NCBI GenBank assembly: GCA_033558025.1
Contig: JAUCEF010000005.1
Span: forward strand, 4,836,001-4,900,000
Source: Phytophthora sp. 'mugwort'
Taxonomy: Eukaryota > Oomycota > Peronosporomycetes > Peronosporales > Peronosporaceae
Length of the DNA: 64,000 bases
Reading direction: 5' to 3'
The notes beneath the pieces are model-generated. The model did no database searches. It had not been told where the DNA came from and saw only the letters and a list, made by a program, of their open reading frames with translations. The translations under genes and the position numbers were made by a program. Shown here piece by piece: positions 32,952 to 44,892 of the stretch. The first letter of the stretch is position 1; every line of letters starts with the position of its first letter.

Positions 32952-34780
32952 ATGTCTAACTCGATCGCTATCTCGAGTTTCTTTTTCACGGACTGCGGTG
33001 GCGGCCTCTTCTCCTGCAAGCAGTGTGGCAAGGTTCGCAAGCAAGCTCCAGGAACAGGTTACACGAACCTCATGGAATGGCGTTACTGCAGCCATTTACG
33101 ATTTGACGACGGTAAGTATGGCAACCTGGCTGCTAAAGCAACAATTCAGGCGTGCTTCCTTTCGCCTTCCGTCCTTTGCGCGTTGGGAGATCAATATACG
33201 CATCAATGTTCACCAGCAAAGCACGTCATATCATATCAGGTAGTACAGCTTGCCTGATTTTGGAGTTTCATCCACCAACATCGCCTCTTTATGCTCATCA
33301 GAGGCCTCATTTCCGCCTTTAACTGTCTGGAACGAAATCTCCGTCGTTGTCGTGGTCCTTCTCGACGCCCAGCGCCAGGTGCATGTAGTTCGGACCCGGA
33401 TTAGCCGTAGTTTTGCTGTGCAAGCATCGCCCTTAAAACGTATGAAGATAGTAACGAAATTGAGCGCATGATTTCATCATTGTTTGCAGCTTATCTCCCA
33501 TCATGGCCTCCCCCCTTCCATGTTGTGATTCTGGTCCGTGTGTCGTGTTGCGTGAGCCCTTTGCTTCGTGTGTCGCACGCTCGTCCCGTTCCGTTCGCCG
33601 CGTGTCCCTGATTCGCAGATTTGGAAATGAAGGGCTTTTGGTGCTCCTACTTAATGAATTGTTACGGTAAATGCGTACCTATGATTTTTAAATAAAAAAA
33701 ATGCGAACCTCCGACGCAGTGCAAGTTTTTTTTAAATATATTACAGTGGAGTTTTGAATTGGTTTAGAGTAACTAAAAATGCTAAAGCGACTATTCATGT
33801 CTTATAATTATGATTGCGGTAACCGGTCTCAACCTCATCAGCCATCTTGCGACAAAGCACCCCGGGTACACCGAGACATACGAAGCGAGCAAGCAAAGTG
33901 AAGGCACGCTTGAGACTCATGGGTTCGTGGACCAGCGCGCGATGAAGATATTCAAGTGGATGAGTAGGTCATTGTCCAAACCCATCCAGGTGAACGACCC
34001 CCCCCCCCTGACGCGCTCGTTAGCGGCCATTAAGCCTCTCCCGCCAAAAACGTCGGTGAAATACATGTGCCACGTGGCTACCAAGGTGGGACAGCGAATC
34101 TCGGCGGAAATGGGCGACGAGTTTGGACTCATGTTTGACGTCTGGACCTCCAGGACACTTCATTTTTTCGCCGTCCACGGCGTGTTTGCTCACGATGGAA
34201 AGCTTCGGCAAGTCTTGTTAGCGATCTCGCCGGCCGAGCTCGGTCAAGGCGCAGACGCACACATCGAAATAATGGATACCATCTTAGATCTCTACGGCAA
34301 AGAAGGCGATATGATCATGTTCGTCGTCGCGGACAATTGTGCGACAAACCAAGCGATCGCGACTCGGCTGGGTGTCCATCTTGTCGGCTGCGCTAGCCAC
34401 CTCTTCAACCTGGAGGTTTGTCGCTATCTTGAATACTAAAAGTTGCTCATCGATCAAGTTCAGACTCTCTCCCTCCAACTGCGTTTCCTGAACAATGCAG
34501 CCGAGCTCGCCCGCCATACGTCGAAAAAGAAAGCACTCAAGCCCAACGCCGCTCGATGATCGTATACCTACAAGATGCTGGCTCGCTACGTGAAGATCCG
34601 CGAGCCACTATGATGGTAGCAACTATTGGAGACTTGCTTCCACGACCCAGTTCCCACCGCCGGATCACCCAGCTCCTCGCCAAGAGAAGAAAATCTCAAC
34701 AGTGTCTGTGAGAAGCTTCAATCGGAGAAGAACAGTCTAGCTGCTGCTAGACTCCTCTTTGACGTCATCAGGGGTTAATT
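32952..34780 (+). mobile_element. hAT-type transposase relic (copy 1), split by a nested insertion
   Basis: Begins at ATG 32952 with a BED-type zinc finger (FSCKQCGKVRKQ, then GYTNL and, after the insertion, [11 protein letters not shown]), so Cys2 and His2 are intact. The transposase core runs 33839-34439 ([59 protein letters not shown]) to an in-frame stop. Decayed sequence after it (QTLSLQLRFLNNAAELARH, then KMLARYVKIREPL) can be followed to about 34780 with more stops. The C-terminal dimerisation part is missing. The same protein family is present in reverse at 43.3-44.9 kb. Element ends were not fixed. Confidence 0.85.
33066..33838. mobile_element. 757-bp nested insertion with 8-bp target-site duplications
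   Basis: The hAT reading frame is interrupted by 33074-33830, flanked on both sides by aacctcat (33066-33073 and 33831-33838). Removing the insert and one duplicate rejoins the zinc finger exactly in frame. The insert codes for nothing recognisable. Its ends are weakly complementary (ggaatggcgttactgca against gagaccggttaccgcaa). An 8-bp duplication fits a non-autonomous hAT element. Confidence 0.85.
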
Positions 34781-35161
34781 GTATTTGGCGAAATAGTACT
34801 CCTCACTACCACTTTTTTTAACAGTACACATACTCATACAATTTAGTGGAGATTGCAAACGGAGTACAGTGCAGGCGGAAACTATACTGCCAAACTGATT
34901 TCTTAACATATTTTTGCCAATAATTCGAATCATGGAAAACCGTTTAAATCAATCGAACGTTGACACCAAAACGAAGCGATTGGTGGTTCAATCAGCGCCT
35001 TGACGCCTCTACAGCCAAGAACGCCCGTGCCCGCATACCCGCGGCGGAAACTATGGTGCCATCCGGCAAACGAGTACGTTAGTGTCGTTGTTCTGCTGAA
35101 ATGACTCACACGTGATTGTTCTCGACGTAGCGTATCTATCCTGGTATCGTTTGCTTTTGTA
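34781..35161. other. AT-rich spacer between transposon relics
   Basis: No gene recognised. Possibly contains the 3' end of hAT copy 1 and the start of the Tc1/mariner relic. Confidence 0.3.
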
Positions 35162-35341
35162 GTGATCATTTTTGGTGGATCGGTGGATGTCGAGAGTCCC
35201 AGCATTGATGGAGAGAAGGAGAAGAGGAGATATTGGCTCTTAGCGAGTGCGGATTCAGCGAGAGAGCTATCGCTGGATATCTACACCGCTCTTACCAGTC
35301 GTACACGCGTACATTGTTGCCCCCGACGCCTACAACACTGT

Positions 35342-35374
<33 letters not shown>

Positions 35375-35800
35375 CGACGACGCAAGAAGCTTGAACCTAC
35401 TGCCAAGCGACGGCTCTTTCGTGAAGCCGCGAAGGGCCGGTTGAGCGCACCTGAGTTTAAAAGGCAGCTCCGGCTGCCTATTAGTGATCGACGAATCCGG
35501 GAGTTGCTACAACAGCACCCAGAGTTCAAGTACGAGAAGCGTGTGGCGTCCCCGGGCTCACAAAGAAACGCAAAGAGAACCGGCTGAAGTGGCGCGTGAG
35601 AAGTGACCTGGGATGCTACGAAGTGGCCCCAGGTTGTCTTTTCTGACGAAAAGAAGTTTAATCTGAACGGGCCTGACGGCCTCCAGTACTACTGGCACCA
35701 TTTGAGGTCGGAACCGCAGATCTACTCGCGTCGTCAAGATGGGGTCGAAATTTTGCGTAGTAAGGCAGGATGTTTTGGCGCCAGTCATCTTGTGACATAG
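35162..35800 (+). mobile_element. Tc1/mariner-type transposase relic
   Basis: A broken plus-strand frame. The N-terminal part has a helix-turn-helix-like stretch (LRLPISDRRIRELLQQHPEF). After stops near 35585-35600 the sequence WPQVVFSDEKKFNLNGPDGL, then YYWHHLR, is the typical region around the second catalytic Asp of Tc1/mariner enzymes. A (CA)n run expanded inside the frame gives a Thr/His repeat. Nothing beyond the first third of the DDE domain is readable, so it is dead. Confidence 0.8.
35346..35374. repeat. (CA)n microsatellite
   Basis: About 14 CA units inside the Tc1/mariner relic. Confidence 0.95.
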
Positions 35801-36770
35801 AGGTTTACATGCAGATTATTTTGTCTTGATGCTGAAGAGCGAATTCTTGAAACGAACGTAATTCTGGTGACAACATCTTGCATAAGTTAGTTGGATTCTC
35901 CAGCAAGTCACATCTCATCGATTTGCGGAGGTTTTGTGAGGGGGTACGATAGAGATTCATGATGCAAAAGTCCCTAATAGCGCCGCTGCGCCCGATTATT
36001 TTAATAGCACAAAAAGCGAGGTTGGATCAAGTGAAAATGAGTCCAAGGACTCTAAGCTAGTTTTCTTGTGTTGGTGACGCCTTGCAGAAGTCCTTCCGAC
36101 ATCGCTACTCGTTCAAGAGCCCCAGTTTGTTTTAAGAAAAGGTATCTAAGGAGGGAATGGTATACGGCTTGCCGAACGGGTCAGATTTCATTAGCATCTT
36201 TTCCACCGATTAATCAGCCTACAAACCGGAAAATATCTGGCTGAAACGGTAATGGCTTACGTTATTCTTTGCTACATGCCACGAGAGCGCGACCAATTTA
36301 TGTGATGACAAACCAGTGACCCTGCTGAGGAGCCAAAGCTCTACGTACTAATGTTGGCAAGTAAAATGGGTGGGGGCGTATTCGTTCATGTTCCTATCGG
36401 TGTCGGAGTGACGGCATATGAATTTCTTCAAGGGTGCGCACGACTCTGACTGGGGCATGGAAGTATGCTTCGCCTATTTTGACGCAGATTCATGACGCAA
36501 ATAATGCTTCGTTGAAGACGATTGCTGGAGCGCATCCCTGACGACTTCAACGTCTTAGTTGGTGCTGCTTATGGGTGGAGTGCTAACATGCTGACTTCCT
36601 TCCGCAGTGTACGTTATCACTGGAGGAATAGCTTGGCGACCACCAGGCCGCTCTCAAAATGCGAAGGAGCTTTTCAATCTCCGTCACTTAAAGCCCACAA
36701 CGTGGTAGAATGTGCGCTCGGAATCCTGAACCGTCGGTTCAAAGTTCTTCGTACGTGCATGGGCTGAAAA
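35801..36770 (+). mobile_element. PIF/Harbinger transposase relic (copy 1)
   Basis: Only the C-terminal catalytic part is clear. DDFNVLVGAAYGWSANMLTSF, then VRYHW, is followed after a frameshift by AKELFNLRH, and back in frame by NVVECALGILNRRFKVLRT. This matches the HARBI1-type end, where the last catalytic Glu lies in the NVVE(R/C) motif. The preceding 600 bases are full of stops. Partner Myb ORF not seen. Confidence 0.75.
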
Positions 36771-37012
36771 AATATGACGACCAAAACGGTAGTCTTTGAA
36801 TGCATTTCTTCCAACAATTGTATCCACGACTACAATGCTACCGACGTCGGTAGTGGCTGTGTCAGCTCGAGACGCGATACACGACTAGATCGTGCGACAA
36901 ATGGAACAAACAGTGTGACTTCTTTTGATTTTGGAAGTGGGGGAATTGGCGGTCGCGGATGGCGGCCGCAATGTGGACTGAATCTGATGGGGAGCACACA
37001 CATCTCTCTCTT

Positions 37013-37016
<4 letters not shown>

Positions 37017-37047
<31 letters not shown>
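37017..37047. repeat. (TC)n microsatellite
   Basis: About 15 tc/ct units, just downstream of the Harbinger relic. Confidence 0.95.
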
Positions 37048-37049
<2 letters not shown>

Positions 37050-37229
37050 AGGGTACCACCACCAAAACAAAAATAGGCAATCATCAAAAGAGCACTTAAA
37101 CGTCTAGAATCGTCGTTTTCCTAAATAAAAACTAGAAGTCTACAAATGCGCCATTTGTATTGTTCCCTGTAGTTGTGAGCAGCAACGATCGAGCTGGGCG
37201 CGCAAGGTAATTTCGAGGATTTATTGCCG

Positions 37230-39560
37230 CTCGAGACGTCGGATTCGGATGCTGAGACGGAATCTGGACAGCTCCAGCGGCGGCAATGGATCAAGATATA
37301 CTGATCGACCGTGTCAGCGGTACTTAGATGCCTTTCGAGAGACTCTACCGACTCATAGCATCGCTAAATGCACTCAAGTTAGCTATACTATCGACCATTT
37401 GTTTAAAAAAGAATATAATCTCGCTCGCGCTAGCCACAAAATGAAATCGCGGATGGTTTTATGCCTTTCAAAGCGGTGTGCCAGGCGGGCTATCGCGAGT
37501 GATTGTGATGATGGTGCCGGTGAACCTGGTGGTGCATCGACTTGCCTGTGCCGATAAAAGTTCAAATCATGTCTAGCATCAAGCACCTAAGAAGTGTTTC
37601 AGCAGGGCGAGCATATCGTGGAAACAAATGATCCTCCTACCCCGACTAAACGACAGCTCACAATGGAAAAATAATAATTGTATTAGGGATAGGCTTGGCA
37701 GCAGAGAAAAAAAACTACGGCTGACAGACTGTTTACAGTTATTTGCGCCGTTTTAAGACCAGCAGTTTATTTGGCCAGCTCATATAGACCAGCAACGTAT
37801 GGATTATGTCAAGCATTATAGGCGGAACAGCCTCAATAACTCAATATCACCCATGATGAACCTTTGCGATGAGAATTTTTACGAGCAGTTTTGATCTTAT
37901 CACACCTCCAGACACAGAAATGATAATTCGGCGCGATACAGCCAGCATCCCAAATGGGATCCTCGCAAAACCGTGAGCCATTTGTTTTAGGCGATGGCTC
38001 TGAAGGATATCCGTTTCGTTTTGGCATGACATCTCTTCGGCTTATAAGAGAGTATACACAAAGTCGTGTTGACTGCACCTCGAATTTTTATATTGACAAT
38101 ACGCACAGCATTGTAACCAACGGCTACATGGTGTTTGCGTTTGGATTCTCGGATCGAGGCATACATTTTTTCCCGCTTGCCTACTTTTGTACGTCGCAAA
38201 AGCGTACTGTGGGTGTTGGATGGTGCATCCGCAAAATAAAGCGGGTGTGCATAGCCACATATGGAGCTGAACCGCAATTTGTAATGCTGGACAAAGCACA
38301 ATTTTAGGCGTGTACTTCCAAATTGCCACATTCGACTATTTGTATGTGCTGGTTTCACGTTTTGCAGAATGTCTGGAAGCACGCAAATGCTAAGCCAGTT
38401 AGCATTGATGACACTCGTGCCGTATTTGCGGAGTTGCACGACATGCACATGTGCTAAAGAGGACCTATTTCCATGATGTGAAAGCATGTGTACTATCTCA
38501 ATGGCATGAATTTCCCCAGGGCTCGCCCGCTCGCATGCTCACAGATCACATAATTAAAATGTGGATCAACTCTAATAGGTTTCACGTTGGCAAGCTTACT
38601 GGACAGCCAGTGGATACGCTGCACCAAGCAACCCTTTGGAGCAGTATCACCAAAACGTGAAGCGGCAGTGCCCGTATATACCCGGCTATACCTAGTCGAA
38701 TTGATAAAAAAAAAGGAACTGAGTGCAGCAAGCAATCGCATTCGGAACATAGATTCACAGTTGATGAAGCTCCTGATCGATTGATGCATCTCTATCAATT
38801 TATGTACAACTGTGGCTGCATATACGTGAATCGGATCCCTCCTGTTGGAGCATTGCCTGCCGATTCGTATCGCGTCGTGCAATGACCGCTTCGCCTCGCT
38901 GCTTCGGAAAAGAAGGCAGTAATGAACTCTATCAGTACCCTAAAATTTAACGCTAACGTCGCTCCGTCCGTCCGCCTATCACGCCATTACGTGATTCTAG
39001 ACGCCATTGGCTGCCAGCGCAATGAAGGCGGCCCCGTTAATTAAAATAACATTCCGCCGAAGGCGGCCATCAGTGAAAGTATAAATAAAACGATTGGTAG
39101 AAAATTGATATGTATTTTTAGCCCGCGTCCTTTCATTCCTCAAAAGTAGAGGTGTGTGCGAGGCGTGAGTGGTGTCGCTCCCGCTCGGTCTTAATGGGCT
39201 GGGATTACAGCGCAGAGGCAGGTCCACTACTGGGACCAAAACTAAACCCATCGCCGCGCAGCGGCGGCCTTCGGTTAGTTTTAATGCAAGGTGAATGCAA
39301 ACAGAGGTACGTCTGAAGGAGGCTGGATTATCGATACGCGGAGTAAAACGTGCACATGTGTCTATCATAGGAAGCCCCCAATTTGGCGTCATGTTGTGGC
39401 TGCGTGCATCCAAGCTGGTGTGTACTACCCGGGTATTACCCTGGGCGGCGTACCTTCGTTCGTCCATCACAAAATCGAAAAATGTGCGCGAAGAGGAAGA
39501 TTCACTATCTTCAGACACATCACATGATCCAGATGTCTTCAAGCACCCACTCTCTTCCCA
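37230..39560 (+). mobile_element. MULE (Mutator-like) transposase relic (copy 1)
   Basis: The MULE catalytic region is readable at 37954-38307: NFYIDNTHSIVTNGYMVFAFG, FSDRGIHFFPLAYF and GAEPQFVMLDKAQ, matching the pattern around the first two catalytic Asp residues. After several frame breaks a SWIM-type zinc finger is seen at about 39320-39420 (GWIIDTRSKTCTC, then HVVAA), with the third Cys replaced by Ile-Trp. The 5' part (37.2-37.9 kb) is too decayed to align. Non-functional. Confidence 0.75.
38990..39295. repeat. Hairpin-rich, probably non-autonomous insert within the MULE relic
   Basis: Contains ccgccgaaggcgg (near 39053-39065) and a longer palindrome whose arms aaaactaaacc and ggttagtttt surround a GC-rich core near 39237-39284. 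The stretch is non-coding and separates the catalytic and SWIM parts of the MULE relic. Confidence 0.4.
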
Positions 39561-40520
39561 TTTGAGGCTTATGAACAGGATAGCCCTGCTGACAATACAG
39601 ACGACCTCATAGAGAATGACATATATAGACATGCCGTTGATGCGACACAGCCCATTCCAGTCAGTCTTGCATCATCCATCGTCAGCTGCGCCCCTACCGA
39701 AGGATGCTTATTTTGGGCTTAGACTTTTGAATTTATAACTGGTCACTTCAGCACCACACTCACTCAACTAATCGCATTTTCTGTGTGAGCTGATGAAATA
39801 GAAAATAAATGTTTCGGGCTAGTCACTTATTACTTATTGAGTGCTCACTTCTAAAATAAAAGTTATTCTATAACTTTTAGATTAAATTTTTTCTATCAAA
39901 GTTGTAGAATTATTTAAAGTTATTCATGCGAAGGCGAAGCTTGTGAGCCGTAGCGGATGCAAGGTTTTAACGCGGTGAGCCGTGAGGGGTATAGGGATCG
40001 CGCGGAGCGCGTAGTTAGCGTATAGAAGCAAAGAGAAAGGAATGCCGCCTATGGTTAAGACCCGTGTGCGCAGCACGCGGTCTTAAACCCAGGCCATTAA
40101 CTGCCTACGAGATGCTAGGTGCATTTTGCAGCCTCGTTTGAATTCCCAACTAGTCACTTTTGGCGTGCGAGCTATCTAATTGTAACTAGTTGAAAACGCA
40201 AAAGTGACTAGTTGACGTATTATGATGTCGAAGTGACAAACTAAACATTCAAAAGTGCGTAGTCGAAAATATGCACCCCCTACGAAGCCCTTGACGACGA
40301 AGAAGAACTCCACAGCGTGTCACATCCGCAAAAAGAGCTCCAGAGTTTGTCAACGCCGCAAGATTCTCCTCGTTGCACCGAAACACCCATGAGTCGGTTC
40401 ATCCGGTAAAGAAGACCGACGAAATGTGCTGCGGAGTCACCTGCCTTCAAAACAGGGAGCGATCAAGACGATAAGCGATAAGCCTTTGAGCAGTAGGTGA
40501 GCCTAGCGGCATGTGCATTC
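39561..40520. repeat. MITE-like region with repeated CTAGTCACTT palindromes and hairpins
   Basis: Arms caactagtcacttttggcgt (40148-40167) and acgcaaaagtgactagttg (40197-40215) form a near-perfect hairpin. A related half-site actggtcactt lies near 39740, and aaaagttattctataactttt near 39857. Another hairpin, ttaagacc...ggtcttaa, sits at about 40056-40087. No coding potential. The pattern suggests one or two small inverted-repeat elements. Confidence 0.55.
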
Positions 40521-40619
40521 GTTAATTAATAGCGTTGCTGAAATATTACTTGCGACGATTAAGTGCTGGAACATAATCGGCATCAACGCGACAGACTCCA
40601 TCGTGCGTCCGGTTTATTA

Positions 40620-40825
40620 TCCCCTCAGCCTACTTGAGCACGGGTCAGCCCGCGCGGCGGCGTTGAAGGATGGCAGCTCAGCGCTTCACCTTGCGGTGAA
40701 AGCGTGCTGGTGCTCGAGGCGGCGCGGCGATGGTCAACTATTTGTTGCATGAAGGTGATTACCCGCGCAGCCATGACGATCGCGGCCACCGCGCGTACGA
40801 CTATCCCGCTGACCCTCAGTGATAG
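40620..40825 (+). pseudogene. Possible ankyrin-repeat fragment
   Basis: GSSALHLAVKA, then after a frame change AAMVNYLLHEGDYPRSHDDR and GHRAYDYP, resemble ankyrin repeat units (G-x-TALHLA, LL-x-x-GA, D-x-x-GHTA-x-D). Frameshifted and isolated within transposon sequence; probably a captured or decayed gene piece. Confidence 0.4.
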
Positions 40826-41156
40826 GGTCTTTCAAGTCTGGGTACATCGCCGCTTCAAATTCTTTGTATCTACGAGCTGCAACCGGAGGGGGGGATCAAA
40901 GCCGTGTACGCGCGCAGTGCTGCTGGTCAAGTGTTGACGCGACTCCGAGGCGGCGAGAGACGTCCGTGGCTCTCAATAAAATCTCGTACGCCAGCATGAA
41001 GCTCAGCAGCAGGCCGCACGGACCTTTTGCGATGGGCTAAGCATCATGCAATCGAGTAACGGATATATGTTGGCTCTGACAGCGCGGCCTTCAGTGGCTG
41101 GCCACGCACCAGAGCTGCTAAGCTAGGTGTACCCACCGATTCCTCGAAGATAGTTC

Positions 41157-41615
41157 GTGCTTTACCACGAGCAAGTTGCGAAGGCTGGTCATGAACGGAT
41201 GTCACGGGAAGCCCATGCGTCGGTGTATCTGCGGCATCGGTACCGAGGTTTCGCCACATGGGTGTCGAACGACTGCAAACGGAAGAGCGATGTCGTCTTA
41301 GGGAGACGAAGTTCTCATGATTCAACATGGAGCGCGAAGATGGCTAGCAAAACGGCACGTCCATCGGGTACAGGTGTAGCGGCGACTGGCCGAACACTAG
41401 GACGCGTACATCCAAGAGAGGAGGCGAAAGGGAGAGGCACGAGGGTGGATGAAACGCTACGACAGGGATCAACTCGCGTTGTGTGGGTAACGTCCACACG
41501 AAGCGGTCAGCAGAGTACGGAATCACGACGCGAAGCTGAGCTCGCCCGAATCAAGGCAAAAGCAGCGGAATATCGGCAAAGGAACTCGCTGCAGCACGCG
41601 AGATCGAGTCAATAG
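41157..41615 (+). other. Unrecognised open frame in transposon-rich DNA
   Basis: A 152-residue frame, basic and helical at the C-terminus (SRREAELARIKAKAAEYRQR). No family was recognised. May be part of an element's accessory ORF, or chance. Confidence 0.25.
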
Positions 41616-41619
41616 TGAA

Positions 41620-42330
41620 GATCCCGAGAAGAAGCAGGTTGGTACCAAGAGCGAAGACCAAGAGGTCAAAGGATTCAACGTGACAGACCCGTGGTGCCAT
41701 CTTACGGACGCCTATGAGAATGCCTACTGCAATGAACCTTAGGTAGATTTCATAAGCATTCCGCTCTCACACACACACCTGGTTGTTGTCGTCGTTGCGT
41801 TCCCACTGCTAAAGAAACAACCCGCATAGTAGCAAAATACTTCCACTCCAATTGCTTTTGCTACCATCATTTCATATCTCGCAATAATGGTAAGCAGATC
41901 GGAGAGCTGGCACACTGAAGTCGGGTCTGTGATGGTGCCACACCTCGTGGTGGTGAAGATAGTGCATCAATGAGTGCTGGAGATACCTTCAGTGTGTGGC
42001 CACTCCTTATCGGTTTGAGAGTGGTGGCACACGAAAGGGGTGATGTCAGAGCCTAATTTTTTGATGATGTAACTCCTTCGTTTGAAAGTCTTACATCTCT
42101 CTCTCTGATGATGGTTTCGTTAGTGCTACAGACGATGCGTCGACAGATTACGGCAGCAGCAGCGATACCTTGCGAGTCGCCATTAGTGAACATTAGTGCC
42201 AGCCAGAATACGACGCAACGTAGTAGTCTTTCATTAGGCCCCCGCATAATGAATTACCCCATCGCGCTACTAAAGCTAAGGATACTATGAGAAACCAAAC
42301 CTTGCAGATCTTGGTGGATTAACTGCCAAG
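41620..42330. other. Spacer, no feature recognised
   Basis: Short frames only. No repeat or RNA gene was seen. Confidence 0.3.
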
Positions 42331-42700
42331 GAGGTGCTAGTACATGCTCGGATGCGGAAAAGCGTGGCGGGACCGTCCAGAAGTACTACAGTAGCACGAT
42401 ATACATGCCGTTGCCGGCACATTTCACGTGGGACGTCGCATACGACGAGACGCACAAGTTGGTGGAGTCTGGAGTGAGGATGCGAGAGCCAGATAGATCT
42501 ACAATGTGCAAACTCTTGACGCTGCATTATCCTACCATTCTAATCCTCTCACCACGCAGTGATGTCTGCTCGACCTACTACGCAGCGATAAACTACGGAC
42601 GAGAAAGATGTCTTTGGGTGTCACACGGAATCGGCTCGGCGTATGCGGTAATGTTTTTTTGGAGATTGGCAACATGTTAATCTATCAGGTCTATTTAACC
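42331..42700 (+). mobile_element. Probable transposase fragment, family uncertain
   Basis: The frame reads HFTWDVAYDETHKLVESG, then LLTLHYPTILILSPRSDVC and STYYA. The HYP...PRSDVC-x-x-C-like pattern resembles a zinc-binding region of some DDE transposases, but no catalytic core is visible and frames break after it. The family call is uncertain. Confidence 0.35.
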
Positions 42701-43320
42701 TTGGATATTGGTCACGCTTTGGTTGATGTGGCAGCAGCAAGTATAAGACCGACGGTTTCTCCATTGCTGATGACCACGGTATGATCGTCATTGATTACTC
42801 GGCAGAATTTGACGGTCCCCAGCTTGGCAGATACACCATCTCAGTGCTACTTCTCTCGCTAGTTTCCGCGAGCTGCTTTAGTATCTTCTACGATAACGAA
42901 GGCATCACCTCTATGACGACATAATCAGAGGCAAGGGCAGTGGCGAAAGCAACTCAGATCAGCGATCGGACAATTCACTATAAAATCGATTGGGATGCTC
43001 GTCAAATCAATAATGATAAGGGCAACATCCGATGTCGCAATAATAATTATTCAGTAATATTCGTAATAATATATCGTTGTACCGGTATGTGACTGCGGTG
43101 GGTATCGATGTGTGTCCCAAGTAAAGCACTTACACAAATCACGCTTTTGAGATTAGTAAGAGATAATACCTCCGACTCGGGTTAGCGACCGCGTGTTTGG
43201 GTCCATGATGGATCGTAGGCGTTGTGCGTGGGAATTTGTTCCCCGAGGGCATGCTGAGGGGTGAATCATAACTGCGAAGGAGAGGGACAGTCCTTTATTA
43301 ACTAGATGAATCACGTGTCA
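42701..43320. other. Spacer, no feature recognised
   Basis: AT-rich sequence between transposon fragments, with no open frame of note. Confidence 0.3.
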
Positions 43321-43339
43321 TTCGGTTTGCTAGCTACGT

Positions 43340-44892
43340 GTTACTTGTGCTCTAGTTATGGTGCTCGGCGACCTCATTCTCACAGTTATCAAGCGAGTTG
43401 TAGCTCCAGCGAGCACGGTTGGCACGAAGAAACACAATCATCTCGAAATGAGCCCGAAGAAGACGACCGCGCTGTGACGTCCTCACCAGCTTGCACTGGG
43501 AGAAAAGTCGCTCAACCCGGGGTTGCTGGTTGGGGATATTAAACGCACAGTGTCCTGGTACGTAACCGTGGTGGCCATGCACGGACGCTTCGCTTGGCTG
43601 AGAGCGACAGCAGCAAAGTTCTCCTTGGCGCGCTTCGTCGTTGTTGGCTGTACCACTGGTAGCTCGAACCGACTAATTGCCCGCTCGTCGGCAGCTGAGC
43701 GACGCTGGTCACGAAGGACCTTGACAACCGCATTCTCAAAACTCTGGTGAGTGGACGAGGCGTGCGTCCGACTTCAAGCACGCCGCCGTCGACGGATACT
43801 TGACAAGCACGGCGTCGAAGAGTACGCACACCCGCCAATGAGCATTGCTCGCTCTGCAGCTGGACGCACACGCTGTCGAGTTCTTTCAACTGGCTGGTGA
43901 GCTGAACAAATATTTTTTCTTATGGGTGCTTGGGCGAGGAACCAGATCCTCTACACTGGAGACCTTCTTCGCAGCATCCCGCATTCTCACGGTATCGAGC
44001 GACCATCTTGTACGTAGACGACCAGCGTGTGAGGTTTGACTTCTTCGTCTTTAGCTCGGTATGCTTCATAAGTTGGGCGTGGTTGTTGGGCGTGCGAAGC
44101 CGAACGCAGAGAGTTTGAACCTCGTCCACGATGTCCTTATGTTCAGCGATGAAGCGTACCACAGCGAGGTTAAAGCGACGGCTCGCACAGCCGACAAGGG
44201 GCACCGACGGACGAGTCGCAGTCGCTTGATTCGTGACGCAGTTGTCGCCCACACAAAACTGGATCATGTCAAGTCGCTTGTGGTAAACCCCGAGCACATT
44301 CTCGATCATCTCGATATGAGCGTCCGCGTCTGGCCGTCCTCGGCTGGCGAGATTGCCAACAGTGGCTGCTCACGCTCATCGATCTTGGCATACACTGCGT
44401 AGATCGCCACAAAGTGCATCGGTCCGCCTATCCGTCGAGCATGAGCCCAAAGCAGTCCCCCATGCGACTAGCAAGCTTGGTGCCGACGTATCTTGACACA
44501 TGGGTGATGTAGGGCAGCAGGGTCTTCGATGATCGGTTGAAGACGCGACATCGATCGGGTAAGTGCTCAGCAAGAGCGTGGTTTCGCATGGCAACCCACT
44601 CCATCCACTTGTAGATCTCCATCGTCTTCTCATCGACTAGGCCGTGTTGCGCTAGCGTGCCGGGAAGTGGGTGCTGAGTAGCAGCGAAGATCTCAGCATG
44701 TTCCGGGCGCTTGACAAAAAGATGGCTCATTAGGTTCGAATAACCTGTGCGTGTGGTCTGCTTGCGCGTGGTGTCGCAGCTCTTGCACTTGAAGACGCCG
44801 TCGCCGCAGGCAGCGAAGAAAAGTTGCAGAGAGCCTTGGAGGACATGATGGCTGATCGGTTGAAAGTTCGAGAATGATGCAGAGGACCTCAA
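43340..44892 (-). mobile_element. hAT-type transposase relic (copy 2)
   Basis: Same family as the copy at 32.9 kb, opposite strand, and extending further. BED-like finger at about 44740-44830 (GVFKCKSCDTTRKQ, TGYSNLMSH). Core includes SRMGDCFGLMLDG, a frame break, then QFCVGDNCVTNQATATR and LVGCASRRFNLAVVRF (about 44120-44260). The linker contains YPSTAACLKSDARL and NAVVKVLRDQRRSA. The C-terminal dimerisation region at about 43400-43510 is VERLFSQCKLVRTSQRG, then FEMIVFLRANRARW. At least three frameshifts make it non-functional. Together the copies show the full domain order of this family. Confidence 0.85.
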
